From assembly GCA_035642535.1 (NCBI GenBank), contig DASQSE010000150.1, positions 31,547 through 95,546 of the forward strand: DNA of 64,000 bases, written 5' to 3'. Within the stretch, counting starts at the first letter, position 1, and each line of letters begins with the position of its first letter. Shown in pieces: positions 24,989 through 33,945 of the stretch. The position numbers and the translations under genes were made by a program. Below the pieces are notes generated by a model that worked only from the letters and a program-made list of their open reading frames with translations, was not told the DNA's origin and searched no databases. This DNA comes from Jatrophihabitans sp035642535 (GTDB lineage: Bacteria; Actinomycetota; Actinomycetes; Mycobacteriales; Jatrophihabitantaceae).

Positions 24989-26565
24989 GCAGACCGGGAT
25001 TCGTACTCGAGGTGGACGACCGGACACCTCCGCTGCTGGTGCACGAGGGCGAGGGCTTCCGGCTGGAGCAGTTCCCGCTCGGCACCCGGGTGGTCTACCC
25101 GCCGGAGTCGATGCCCGCCGTGCCCGACGTCGATGCGACGATCCGCAACGCGCTGCTGCACCCGGTCGACGCCGACCCGCTGCCGTCCCAACTGCGTCCC
25201 GGCATGCGGCTGACCATCGCCTTCGACGACTTGTCGCTGCCGCTGCCGCCCATGCGCGCGCCGGACATCCGGCAGCGGATCATCGAGGCCGTCCTCACCC
25301 TGGCCGCCGATGCCGGCGTTGACGACGTCCAGTTGATCGCAGCCAACGCGCTGCACCGCCGGATGACCGACGCCGAACTGCGGCACATCGTCGGCGAGCG
25401 GGTGTTCCGCTCGTTCCACCCGCAGGGGTTGCTCTACAACCACGACGCCGAGGATCACGACAACCTGCTGCACGTCGGGCTGACGGACAAGGGCGAGGAC
25501 GTCGAGATCAACCGGCGCGCTGCCGAATCCGACCTGCTCGTCTACGTGAACATCAACTTGGTTGCGATGGACGGCGGGCACAAGTCGGTGCCGATCGGGT
25601 TGGCGTCCTACAAGAGCCTGCGCCATCACCACAACGCGCGGACCATGGTGGCGTCGCACTCGTTCATGGACCACAACAGGTCGCACCTGCATCACTCGGC
25701 ATGGCGGATGGGGCGGCTGCTGGCCGAGCACCTCAACGTCTTCCAGATCGAGACCACGCTCAACAACGACGTCTTCGGCGCGCCCTACGGCTTCCTGCAG
25801 CGGCGCGAATGGGAGTGGTCATTGCGCGACCAGGCGTCGGTGCTCGCCGTGCGGCGCGGGCTCGCGGTGGCGCCGGCCCGGCTGCGGCACCGGATGTTCC
25901 ACGACCTGCGCTCGGTCTACGGCGTGACCGGCATCAACGCCGGCGAGGTGGAAGCCGTCCACGAGCGCACGATCGCCACCGTGCACCGCCAGCAACTCGT
26001 CGAGGTGGACGGGCAGAGCGACGTGCTGGTGATGGGCATTCCGTTCCTGGGGCCGTACAACGTCAACTCGACGATGAATCCGATCCTCGCCACCTGCATG
26101 GGACTCGGTTACTACTTCAACTCCTACCGCGGCCGGCCGGTGGTGCGCCAAGGCGGCGCGGTGATCCTGTATCACCCGCTGGCACCGCAGTTCAACCAGC
26201 TGCACCACCCCAGCTACGTCGACTTCTACGAGGAGATCCTGCCGGAGTCGACCGATCCGGTGGTGATCGAGGAGAAGTACGAGCGGCAGTTCGCCACCGA
26301 TCCGTGGTACATCCACCTCTACCGAACCTCGCACGCCTACCACGGCGTGCATCCGTTCTACATGTGGTACTGGGCGGCGCACGCGATGGATCACGTCCGC
26401 GACGTGATCTGGGTGGGCGCCGACCGGCGCGCCGCGCAACGCCTCGGCTTCCGGGCCGCGAGCACGCTGTCCGACGCCCTGGAGATGGCCAGCGCGACGG
26501 TCGGGCCGAGCCCGTCGATCACCTACCTGCACAATCCCCCACACCTGATCGCGGACGTCCGATGA
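24985..26565 (+). CDS. Large LarA-like protein (nickel-pincer enzyme candidate)
   Basis: 526 residues, about 100 longer than lactate racemase LarA. The LarA N-domain pattern is clear: IRNALLHPVDADPLPSQL, RPGMRLTIAFDDLSLPLPP, VQLIAANALHRRMTDAEL, NHDAEDHDNLLHVG, VEINRRAAESDLLVYVN and DGGHKSVPIG. By-eye alignment puts His124 at LarA His108, Lys200 at the cofactor-linked Lys184 and His216 (HHH) at the Ni ligand His200. Arg75, which holds the lactate carboxylate, is Leu85 here, and the His174 position is not His. Long aromatic C-domain (YHGVHPFYMWYW). GTG start overlaps the ADH stop. Encoded opposite a full larBCE set, so likely a nickel-pincer enzyme with a non-lactate substrate. Confidence 0.85.
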   Translation: MSRPGFVLEVDDRTPPLLVHEGEGFRLEQFPLGTRVVYPPESMPAVPDVDATIRNALLHPVDADPLPSQLRPGMRLTIAFDDLSLPLPPMRAPDIRQRIIEAVLTLAADAGVDDVQLIAANALHRRMTDAELRHIVGERVFRSFHPQGLLYNHDAEDHDNLLHVGLTDKGEDVEINRRAAESDLLVYVNINLVAMDGGHKSVPIGLASYKSLRHHHNARTMVASHSFMDHNRSHLHHSAWRMGRLLAEHLNVFQIETTLNNDVFGAPYGFLQRREWEWSLRDQASVLAVRRGLAVAPARLRHRMFHDLRSVYGVTGINAGEVEAVHERTIATVHRQQLVEVDGQSDVLVMGIPFLGPYNVNSTMNPILATCMGLGYYFNSYRGRPVVRQGGAVILYHPLAPQFNQLHHPSYVDFYEEILPESTDPVVIEEKYERQFATDPWYIHLYRTSHAYHGVHPFYMWYWAAHAMDHVRDVIWVGADRRAAQRLGFRAASTLSDALEMASATVGPSPSITYLHNPPHLIADVR

Positions 26566-27482
26566 GAGCAGTGCTGAAGGAAACGGTGCGCGATGTCCGC
26601 CAGGTGGCGCGCGGCTGGCGATGGGGGCGGCGGCCGCTGGTGCCGCGTTCGGCCGAGCAGTTCATCGCCGCGTCGTCGCCGACCGTCTTCCCGACCGCAT
26701 GGTCGCGCAGGCGCCCGGCTCGGGTCGCGCGCGAGGCTGCGCAGAAGGGTGGACTCGAGCCGCTGTTCCGCTCGCAGGTGCGCACGCAGGTCGACGGCCT
26801 GGACGTGCTCACCGGGCTTACCGGCCCGGTGATCTTCGTGGCCAATCACTCGTCGCATCTCGACACACCGCTGATCCTGCTGTCGCTGCCGGATTCCTGG
26901 CGGCGCCGGACTGCAGTGGCCGCGGCCGCGGACTACTTCTTCGACAAGTGGTGGCGCGCGGTCGGCTCGGCGATCGTGTTCAACGCCTTTCCGATCGATC
27001 GCCGCGGCGGTGCAATGGCGGCGACGCCGGGTGAGGTGCTCGACGAGGGATGGAGCCTCGTCATCTACCCGGAGGGGACGCGCACCCACGACGGGTGGAC
27101 GGGCCGGTTCCAGACCGGCGCCGCCTACCTCGCCGTCCAGCACCAGGTGCCGGTCGTCCCGATCGGGCTGCGCGGGACGTTCGCCGCGATGCCGCGCGGC
27201 CAGAACTGGCCGGGCCGCGGCCGGCGCCAGCTCACCATCCGGTACGGGGCGCCGCTCTACCCCGGCCCCGGCGAGTCGGCGCGCGCCTTCGCGCCGCGGG
27301 TCCGCGCGGCGGTCGGTGCCCTGCTGGACGAGGAGCGCAGTACGTGGTGGGAGGCGCGGCGCCGGGCGGCAAGCGGCAGCACGCCGGATCCGGCCGGTCC
27401 GCCGGTTGCATCCTGGCGCCGGGTCTGGGCGCAGACGGCACCCGTCGAGGTCGACGGCCGCCGGCGCGCCTGGCAGGACTAG
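26562..27482 (+). CDS. PlsC-type 1-acylglycerol-3-phosphate acyltransferase family
   Basis: 306 residues. Catalytic NHSSHLDTP (NHx4D), then DYFFDKWWRAVGS, the second motif NAFPIDRRGG, and PEGTRTHDG, all as in PlsC/lysophospholipid acyltransferases. About 80 N-terminal and 40 C-terminal residues are outside the core and not recognised. ATG overlaps the LarA-like stop (ATGA); last gene of the operon. Probably transfers an acyl chain to the hydroxylated product of the operon, at the membrane. Confidence 0.9.
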   Translation: MRAVLKETVRDVRQVARGWRWGRRPLVPRSAEQFIAASSPTVFPTAWSRRRPARVAREAAQKGGLEPLFRSQVRTQVDGLDVLTGLTGPVIFVANHSSHLDTPLILLSLPDSWRRRTAVAAAADYFFDKWWRAVGSAIVFNAFPIDRRGGAMAATPGEVLDEGWSLVIYPEGTRTHDGWTGRFQTGAAYLAVQHQVPVVPIGLRGTFAAMPRGQNWPGRGRRQLTIRYGAPLYPGPGESARAFAPRVRAAVGALLDEERSTWWEARRRAASGSTPDPAGPPVASWRRVWAQTAPVEVDGRRRAWQD

Positions 27483-27513
27483 CGGTTCGCGCGGGGCGCT
27501 CGCCCAATCCCGT

Positions 27514-27564
27514 TGATCAACAGGCCCGGAACGTCGTCACACAACCGTTCGGCCCTGTTGATCA
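27514..27564. terminator. Bidirectional terminator between the acyltransferase operon and larC
   Basis: TGATCAACAGG (27514-27524) pairs perfectly with CCTGTTGATCA (27554-27564), and the stem can continue imperfectly inward. It lies in the 79-bp gap between convergent operons; its right arm includes the larC stop codon. No T-tract. Confidence 0.55.
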
Positions 27565-28755
27565 CTGGGAGTTTGCGGCGCGGACCGCGGCGGCTCGGGC
27601 GGTGTCGAGCACCACCTTGACCGGGACGCCGACTTCTGCGGCAACCCGCGCCACGTCCTCGTACTCGGGGACGGCGTTCACCACGGCACCGTCGAGTCGC
27701 GCGATCTTGAGCCGCACCGGATGGCCGTACACCTCCACGACGACGGAGTCGCGGGGCAGCACGACCTTGTCCACCGGCCGCGCCCGCAGCCCGATCGTGC
27801 TCGTGTGTGTGAAGACGAGCCGCTCGAGTGCCGCCGCCCTGGCCGGTTCGGTCAGGACGGACAAGACATGCGCCGGGCGGCCCTTCTTCATCAGGATCGG
27901 GGTGAGCCATGCGTCGGATGCGCCCGCGGCGAGCAGCTCGCTCAGCACGACCGGCCACACGCGCGGATCGAGGTCGTCGACGTTGGCCTCGAGCACGACG
28001 GCTGCCTCGATACCCGCCGCCGACGCGGTCGCCGGTTCGCCGAGGATCAGGCGCGTGATGTTGGCGTGCCCGGCCGGATCCTTGCTCCCCGCGCCCACGC
28101 CCACCAGCGTCGGACGCAGTGCGGGCAGCGGGCCGAACGATTCCGCCAGCGCCGTCATCAGCGCCACGCCGGTCGGTGTCGCGAGTTCGATCTCGACTGG
28201 GCCGCCGAACGCCGGCGCGTTCCGCGCGCGGAGCAACTCGACGACCGCGGGGCCGGGGATCGGGATCGGACCGTGCTCGGTCTGCGCCCGGCCGCCACCC
28301 AACGCGATCGGGCTGCAGACGAGCCGCTCGATGCCCAGCGCGTGCAGGGCGGCAACCACCCCGACGACGTCGGCGATGCTGTCGAGCGCGCCGACCTCGT
28401 GGAAGTGCACGTCCTCGATCGGCACCTGGTGCACCCGCGCCTCCGCTTCGGCGAGGGCGCGGAATACCGCCGTCGCGCCGCTGCGCACCGGCTCGTCGGC
28501 GTCGTCCAGCACGGCGAGGACGTCGGACAGGGTGCGGCGCCGTTCCGTGGGCGGCACGCGCACGAGCGCGCGGGTCGCGCCGAGCCCGCCGCGCTGTGCC
28601 CGCTCGGCCTCGATCGTGATCTGCTCGGGCAGTTGCAACGCGTCGATCGCGCTTTGGATCGCGGCACGCGACACCCCCGCGTCGAGGCACGCGCCGAGCA
28701 ACATGTCGCCGCTGATCCCGCCGGTGGCGTCGACCCAGCCGACCAAACCCGTCAA
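27562..28755 (-). CDS. larC: Nickel-pincer cofactor biosynthesis protein LarC
   Basis: 397 residues, the full length of LarC (formerly DUF111). Opening GWVDATGGISGDMLLGACLDAG, then VHFHEVGALDSIADVVG, ALGGGRAQTEHGPIPIPGPA, LATPTGVALM and ANVDDLDPRVWPVVL. LarC is a CTP-dependent cyclometallase that inserts nickel into the pincer mononucleotide. Start is TTG at 28755, overlapping the larE stop as TTGA; another TTG nine bases later is possible. Third gene of larB-larE-larC. Not split into LarC1/LarC2, unlike Lactobacillus plantarum. Confidence 0.94.
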   Translation of the reverse strand: MTGLVGWVDATGGISGDMLLGACLDAGVSRAAIQSAIDALQLPEQITIEAERAQRGGLGATRALVRVPPTERRRTLSDVLAVLDDADEPVRSGATAVFRALAEAEARVHQVPIEDVHFHEVGALDSIADVVGVVAALHALGIERLVCSPIALGGGRAQTEHGPIPIPGPAVVELLRARNAPAFGGPVEIELATPTGVALMTALAESFGPLPALRPTLVGVGAGSKDPAGHANITRLILGEPATASAAGIEAAVVLEANVDDLDPRVWPVVLSELLAAGASDAWLTPILMKKGRPAHVLSVLTEPARAAALERLVFTHTSTIGLRARPVDKVVLPRDSVVVEVYGHPVRLKIARLDGAVVNAVPEYEDVARVAAEVGVPVKVVLDTARAAAVRAANSQ

Positions 28756-29582
28756 TGCCGGAGCGCCTCATTCATGGATCCGGAACGGAAGCCGCGCGGA
28801 TCGACGGTCACCGACTCAAAGCCGGTCACGACGTCGAGCAGCTCGGGCCGGCGGCTCAGCTGCTCGACGAGCGGGCGATCAACTTCGACGCGGGCGTGAT
28901 CGCCGAGGTCGCGCACCCGCAGATCTCGCACCGGCAGTCCGGCGTTGTGCAGCGACGCGCGCAAGGCACGCTCGGCGCGCTCGATCCGGCCGAGCCGAGC
29001 GTTGCTGATCGGGATGCCGTAGGCGACGCGGCTGGACAGGCAGGCAGCGGCCGGCTTGTCCGCGGTGACCAGGCCCCACGCGTGCGACGCAGCTCGCACC
29101 TGATCCTTGGTCAGGCCGACCTCGGAAAGCGGCGTCACGGCGCCGGCCAGCGCGGCGGCGCGGATGCCGGGCCGGAATCCGGCGACGACGTCGTCGGCGT
29201 TCGTCCCGGTCGCGATCGCCGCGAGCTCCAACTCGCGGGCGAGCGGCGTCAGTACGTCGAGCAGTTCGGCCTTGCAGTGGAAGCAGCGGTCGGGCCCGTT
29301 CGCCACATAGCGCGGCCGGCGCAGCTCGTCCGTGCTCGGCGTCACGTGGCGCACGCCCAAGCTCGCCGCGAAGGCAGCTGCCTGCTCCAGCTCGGCGGCG
29401 GGCAGCGAGGCACTCACGGCGGTCGCTGCGACGACGCGCTCGCGACCGAGCGCGCGTACCGCGGCGGCGAGCAGGAACGCGGAGTCCGCGCCGCCGGAGA
29501 ACGCGATCAGCAGCGAGCCGAACTGCCGCAGCCGGGCGTCCAGCCGGGCAACACGCTCGGCGAGTTCGCCGGCCGGCGTCAC
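28752..29582 (-). CDS. larE: Sacrificial sulfur transferase LarE
   Basis: 276 residues. PP-loop ATPase motif SGGADS (residues 29-34), LSEVGLTKDQVRA, and KPAAACLSSRVAYG with Cys181 in the place of the LarE Cys176 that donates its own sulfur. A CFHC pair at 100-103 is also present. Adds the two sulfurs to pyridinium dicarboxylate mononucleotide in the nickel-pincer pathway. GTG start at 29582 overlaps the larB stop (GTGA). The longer open frame upstream is a larB shadow. Confidence 0.94.
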   Translation of the reverse strand: MTPAGELAERVARLDARLRQFGSLLIAFSGGADSAFLLAAAVRALGRERVVAATAVSASLPAAELEQAAAFAASLGVRHVTPSTDELRRPRYVANGPDRCFHCKAELLDVLTPLARELELAAIATGTNADDVVAGFRPGIRAAALAGAVTPLSEVGLTKDQVRAASHAWGLVTADKPAAACLSSRVAYGIPISNARLGRIERAERALRASLHNAGLPVRDLRVRDLGDHARVEVDRPLVEQLSRRPELLDVVTGFESVTVDPRGFRSGSMNEALRH

Positions 29583-30328
29583 CGGCCCGTCCCGCCCGAC
29601 ATGATCCGCACCGCCGCGCACGCCGCGCCGAAGCCGTTGTCGATGCCGACGACCGTCACGCCCGGGCTGCACGAAGCGAGCATCCCGAGCAGCGCGGTGA
29701 CCCCTTCGAGGCCGGCGCCGTAGCCGGTGCTGGTCGGCACCGCGATCACCGGAGCCGCAGTCAATCCCGCGACGACGCTCGCCAACGCGCCCTCCATACC
29801 GGCGACGACGATGACGACGTCGGCGGCGGCCAGCCGCTCGCGCTGGGCCAGTGCGCGATGCAGGCCGGCCACGCCCGCGTCCGCGACGAGTTGCGTCCGA
29901 TGCCCGTACGCCTCGAGCACTGCCTGCGCCTCGCGCGCGACCGGCAGGTCGGCGGTGCCGGCAGTGAGGACGAGGGCGGTGCGGTCGGTGCCCAGCACCG
30001 CGGCCCAGGTGACAGTGCTCAGCGGTGCGCCGGTCGCGTCCTCGCCTATCGCGGTTCGGACGCCCCCGGGATTGCGGGCCAGCACGGTATCCGCCTGCGC
30101 CGGATTCGCGCGCGTCAGCACGACGGGCCCGGCGTCCCGTCCGGCAAGCAGCCCCGCCACCGCATCGGCGCACTGGCTCGGCGACTTGCCGGGTGCGTAT
30201 ACGGCTTCGGCGATGCCGGTCCGGGCGCGCCGGCCGTGGTCCAACCACAATTCACGGTCGGACCGGACGCCGGCCAGCGGCGGGCCGTCTCGTCCCGCTG
30301 CAGTGCCGATCGGCTCGGGCGACGCCAT
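29579..30328 (-). CDS. larB: Nickel-pincer cofactor biosynthesis protein LarB
   Basis: 249 residues. LarB/PurE-like: DHGRRARTGIAEAVYAPGKSP near the N-terminus, TAGTADLPVAREA, DAGVAGLHRAL, VIVVAGMEGALASVVAGL, and VGIDNGFGAACAAV at the end. LarB carboxylates and hydrolyses nicotinic acid adenine dinucleotide, the first step toward the pincer cofactor. ATG 30328 chosen; the track of open frame before it overlaps the upstream regulator gene. Lies 22 bp after the GlxA-type gene, so possibly one transcript. Confidence 0.94.
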   Translation of the reverse strand: MASPEPIGTAAGRDGPPLAGVRSDRELWLDHGRRARTGIAEAVYAPGKSPSQCADAVAGLLAGRDAGPVVLTRANPAQADTVLARNPGGVRTAIGEDATGAPLSTVTWAAVLGTDRTALVLTAGTADLPVAREAQAVLEAYGHRTQLVADAGVAGLHRALAQRERLAAADVVIVVAGMEGALASVVAGLTAAPVIAVPTSTGYGAGLEGVTALLGMLASCSPGVTVVGIDNGFGAACAAVRIMSGGTGR

Positions 30329-30350
30329 GGTGCCGATCCTGCCAGAGCGA

Positions 30351-31346
30351 TCAGCCGGGCAGCCCGGTCGGAGTGCGGAAGGCCCGACGGTACGCATGCG
30401 GGCTGGTGTCGAGCAGCCTGCGGAAGTGCTTGCGCAGGTTGGTCGCATTGGCGAGTCCCACTCGCTCGGCCACGGCGTCGACGGGCAGGTCGGTGCGCTC
30501 CAGCAACCGCTGGGCGTGCTGGATCCGTTGCCGCAGCAGCCACTGGTAAGGAGTGGCCCCGGTCGCTGCAACGAAGTGCCGGGCGAAGCTCCGCTGGCTC
30601 ATCAGGCTGCGCGTCGCGAGATCGGCGACCGTCATCTCCTCCGCGAGGTGTTCGGTCATCCACGCCAACGCGTCCGCGATCGGCTCGGCGGGGGAACCGG
30701 TCGGCATCGGCGTATCGATGTACTGCGCCTGCCCGCCATCGCGGTGTGGCTGCACGACAAGCCGTCGCGCCAATGCGGTCGCAATGTCAGCGCCGAGATC
30801 GCACCGGACGACGTGCAGGCACAGGTCGATGCTGGCCGCGCTGCCGGCGGAGGTGAGGATGTCTCCCTCGTCGACGTAAAGCACACCTGGTTCGACGGTG
30901 ATGTGCGGAAACTGCAGCGCCAGGGTTTCGCACTCATCCCAATGCGTGACCGCGCGCCGGCCGTCGAGCAAGCCGGTTCGGGCGAGCACGAAGGCGCCGG
31001 TGCACAACGTGATGATGCGCGCACCGCGCGCGTGGGCGTGGACAAGTGCGCGCAGGGTCGCGTCCGACACGGCCGGCGCGTCCTCGCAGGGCGGCAGGAT
31101 GATCGTGTCGGCGCGCCGCGCCGCCGCCAGCGGCTTGGGCACCGGCAGGCTCATGCCGTTGTCGAAGCGCACGGTCGGGCGGTCGCCACACACGACGAGC
31201 TCGTACCACGGCACATCGAGCAAGCGCGCAGTCGTGCTTCCGAAGATCTCGCATGCCACCGCGAACTCGAACATCGAAAGCTCGTCGTAGGTGAGCACGG
31301 CGACGCGGCCGGGGTGCTGGCGATGGTTGGCAGTTTTGGCGCGCAT
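30351..31346 (-). CDS. GlxA-family regulator (DJ-1/PfpI domain plus AraC HTH)
   Basis: 331 residues. N-terminal amidotransferase-like domain (VAVLTYDELSMFEFAVACEIFG, then TLCTGAFVLARTGLLDGR with the elbow Cys), C-terminal AraC double HTH (MTVADLATRSLMSQRSFARHF and VDAVAERVGLANATNLRKHF). Start ATG 31346; a longer frame to 31382 adds little. It stands directly upstream of larB in the same direction, so it may regulate the nickel-pincer genes. Divergent from the 31400 gene with a 53-bp spacer. Confidence 0.88.
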   Translation of the reverse strand: MRAKTANHRQHPGRVAVLTYDELSMFEFAVACEIFGSTTARLLDVPWYELVVCGDRPTVRFDNGMSLPVPKPLAAARRADTIILPPCEDAPAVSDATLRALVHAHARGARIITLCTGAFVLARTGLLDGRRAVTHWDECETLALQFPHITVEPGVLYVDEGDILTSAGSAASIDLCLHVVRCDLGADIATALARRLVVQPHRDGGQAQYIDTPMPTGSPAEPIADALAWMTEHLAEEMTVADLATRSLMSQRSFARHFVAATGATPYQWLLRQRIQHAQRLLERTDLPVDAVAERVGLANATNLRKHFRRLLDTSPHAYRRAFRTPTGLPG

Positions 31347-31399
31347 GATGACATTATGGCCACTGACGCCGGCGCGTGTCACGCCGCACGATGGACGTT

Positions 31400-31873
31400 A
31401 TGACCACCGCACCCGCTTTCGACCTCGACCCAACGGCCCGCTGCTTCGTACTTGTCGACACCAGCCCGCCGACCGGCTGGGCGCTGCTCCCACAGCGTCG
31501 CCGCGACCGCTGGCTGGCCCACCTTCGCCACCGCTCGCTCGACGCCCGGCTGGCCGCGGGCGAGTCGCCGGAGAGCGCTCGATTGCTCGCGGTGCGCACC
31601 GCGCACCTCGTCGGCCGAGCCTCGCGGCGCCGCATCGCCACCCGCTGGGACGCCCTCGCGATCACCGCGCGACGACACCGGCTGCAGCACGAGCTCGCCG
31701 ACCACATCCAACAGGTCGCCGATCTCCTCCGGACCGATCAGCCGGTCGGCGTCCACGGCGTCGCGCTGGCGACCACCACCCTGGCGCTCGCCGCGGATGC
31801 AGTGCGGCGCTTGGAGAGAGGAGGCGGCGACATCGTCGCTGCCACAGCGCGCTCCACGCTGTCTGCGATGTGA
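31400..31873 (+). CDS. Hypothetical protein, Arg/Ala-rich
   Basis: 157 residues, not recognised. Opening MTTAPAFDLDPTARCFVLVD, then strongly basic helical stretches (QRRRDRWLAHLRHRSLDA, ASRRRIATRWDALAITARR) and an Ala-rich tail. No membrane helix or signal. It could bind nucleic acid because of its charge, but no fold is evident. Divergently transcribed from the GlxA-like gene, 53 bp apart. An earlier in-frame GTG/ATG at 31376-31385 is possible. Confidence 0.5.
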   Translation: MTTAPAFDLDPTARCFVLVDTSPPTGWALLPQRRRDRWLAHLRHRSLDARLAAGESPESARLLAVRTAHLVGRASRRRIATRWDALAITARRHRLQHELADHIQQVADLLRTDQPVGVHGVALATTTLALAADAVRRLERGGGDIVAATARSTLSAM

Positions 31874-32006
31874 TCGAGTTCGGTGGCGTGTACGCACGGT
31901 GCCGCGCGGGTATGGCTTCTTTAGATCAACAGCTCGGTATCGCGAACAGAGCCGCCGGGGGAAAAGCGCTGCGCGCGTTCCGAACCACCGGCCAAAGGGG
32001 CATCTC

Positions 32007-33551
32007 GTGGTACAGACCTACTCGCTTTCCGAAGTTGCGACCCAACCGCTGAGCAGCGCGGGCCACACCCAGTTGATCCTCGCCGCGCTCGCCGGCATCG
32101 CGGCCGTCGTGCTCTTGATCGTTTGGGCGAGATTCCATCCGTTCATCGGCCTTATCCTCGGCACCGCGGTGCTTGCCGCGGTGGCCGCGGTTCCGCCGCT
32201 GGACGCCTTGGACAGCTTCATCACCGGGCTCGGAGACACCTTCGGCGAGGTCGGCCTGCTGATTGCCCTCGGCGCGATGCTCGGCAAACTCCTGGCCGAC
32301 TCGGGCGGCGCGAATCGCATCGTGGACGGCATCGTGGACCGGGTCGGGCCGCGCAACCTGCCCTGGGCGATGGCGTTGGTCGCGGGCATCATCGGGTTGC
32401 CGATGTTCTTCGAGATCGGGGTCGTGCTGCTGGTGCCGATCGTCGTGCTGGTCTCGCTTCGGACGACCGTGCCTTTGATGAAGATCGGCATTCCGGCACT
32501 CGCCGGGCTGTCGATCCTGCACGGCCTAGTTCCCCCACACCCCGGTCCGGAGACCGCAATCCAGCTGTTGCACGCCCAGGTCGGCTACACCCTGATCTTC
32601 GGTTTGATCGTTGCGGTGCCGACGCTGATCATTGCCGGTCCGCTGCTCGCCCAATTCGTGTACCGCCTGGTGCCGCTCGAGGCGGGCAATGCAGGAGCCG
32701 TCCCGGAGCAGGCCCGCGAGCAGGAACTCGTCGTCGTCGGCGCCAGCACGGCCTCGGGCGGATCGGGCAACACCGGCAGATCCAGCAGCGTGGGCGGGCA
32801 GGAAAATCCGCGCCGCACCTACGGCGGCGGATCGAGCGTTAGTTTCGAGGACGAACAGCCGCGAACGGGCACCGGCTCGACGCATCGTCCGGCGTTCGCC
32901 GTCGCGATTCTCTGCATGGTGCTGCCGGTTGCGCTGATGTTGGTCAGGGCCATTTTCGACCTGTCGCTCAGCAGCGGATCGTCTGCGCTCGACGTCGTGG
33001 ACTTCATCGGCGACCCGTCCATCGCCCTGCTGGTGGCCATCCTTGTTGCGATGTTCGCGCTCGGGCGCGGATCCGGAATGCTTCGCGGCGACATCAACGA
33101 ATCGCTCGGCTCGGGGCTGCCGGCGATCGCCTCGATCATGCTCATCGTCGCTGCGGGTGGCGGGTTCAAAGAGGTGCTGTCCGATTCCGGTGTCTCCAAC
33201 GTCATCGCGGACGATGCGAAGGGCTGGCACATCTCGGTGCTGCTGCTCGGTTGGCTCGTCGCCGTCGCAATCCGGCTCGCCACCGGCTCCGCCACGGTCG
33301 CGACCGTCACCACCGCCGGCATCGTCGGGCCGCTCGCGCACACCCTTGACCAGCCACACCTCGCGCTGCTCGTACTCGCCATCGGCAGCGGATCGTTGTT
33401 CTTCAGTCATGTCAACGACGCCGGGTTCTGGCTGGTCAAGGAGTACTTCGGGATGACCGTGTGGCAGACGATCAAGTCGTGGTCGGTGATGGAAACCGTG
33501 GTCTCGGTGGTCGGTTTCGGCGGTGTCATGGTCCTCAACGCCATCGTGTAG
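32007..33551 (+). CDS. GntP-family gluconate:proton symporter
   Basis: 514 residues, about 12 helices: GHTQLILAALAGIAAVVLLIVWARFHPFIGLILGTA opening (split for length), MFFEIGVVLLVPIV, HGLVPPHPGPETA, and FFSHVNDAGFWLVKEYFGM near the end, all GntP hallmarks. It imports gluconate or a related sugar acid. An insertion of about 60 hydrophilic Gly/Ser/Arg residues (approximately 232-290) sits in a cytoplasmic loop. GTG start at 32007 follows AAGGGG with 6 bp spacing. The 133 bp upstream carry an AT-rich patch as a possible promoter. No gluconate kinase is nearby. Confidence 0.92.
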   Translation: MVQTYSLSEVATQPLSSAGHTQLILAALAGIAAVVLLIVWARFHPFIGLILGTAVLAAVAAVPPLDALDSFITGLGDTFGEVGLLIALGAMLGKLLADSGGANRIVDGIVDRVGPRNLPWAMALVAGIIGLPMFFEIGVVLLVPIVVLVSLRTTVPLMKIGIPALAGLSILHGLVPPHPGPETAIQLLHAQVGYTLIFGLIVAVPTLIIAGPLLAQFVYRLVPLEAGNAGAVPEQAREQELVVVGASTASGGSGNTGRSSSVGGQENPRRTYGGGSSVSFEDEQPRTGTGSTHRPAFAVAILCMVLPVALMLVRAIFDLSLSSGSSALDVVDFIGDPSIALLVAILVAMFALGRGSGMLRGDINESLGSGLPAIASIMLIVAAGGGFKEVLSDSGVSNVIADDAKGWHISVLLLGWLVAVAIRLATGSATVATVTTAGIVGPLAHTLDQPHLALLVLAIGSGSLFFSHVNDAGFWLVKEYFGMTVWQTIKSWSVMETVVSVVGFGGVMVLNAIV

Positions 33552-33571
33552 CGCGACCACGCAACGGTCGA

Positions 33572-33817
33572 TCAGGACTTTGCCGATCGCTGGGTGACAG
33601 CGACCTCGTTCTCGTCCGGCATCAGGATCCACAGGATGGGGTACACGAGCAGTTGGCTGCCGGGGATGAGCATCAGCACCAGCACGAACAGCAACCGGGC
33701 GGTCCATGGCTCGAAGCCGAAACGCCGGCCGAGCCCGGCGGCAACGCCGCCGAGGATCCGACCGTCCTGGACACGGACCAGACCGCGCTCCGCAAATGCG
33801 GCACGCACCGAGTTCAT
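33572..33817 (-). CDS. PspC-domain small membrane protein
   Basis: 81 residues: VRVQDGRILGGVAAGLGRRFGFEPW followed by one strong helix (TARLLFVLVLMLIPGSQLLVYPILWILMP, a single long hydrophobic stretch given here in parts), the PspC core. Membrane-stress associated protein. ATG 33817 follows a GAAGGAAGTAGGAAAC purine-rich Shine-Dalgarno region. Convergent with the GntP gene (20-bp gap). Confidence 0.9.
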   Translation of the reverse strand: MNSVRAAFAERGLVRVQDGRILGGVAAGLGRRFGFEPWTARLLFVLVLMLIPGSQLLVYPILWILMPDENEVAVTQRSAKS

Positions 33818-33945
33818 GATGTTTCCTACTTCCTTCTTCGGGGTGTGCTTCCAGCGTGCACCTCCCGCGGCTTCGCTGGCATCGGGCACGACCCTTGCAC
33901 CGCCCTGAATATCCCGCGCCGTTGGACGGGGCGCTCCCCCGGGTG

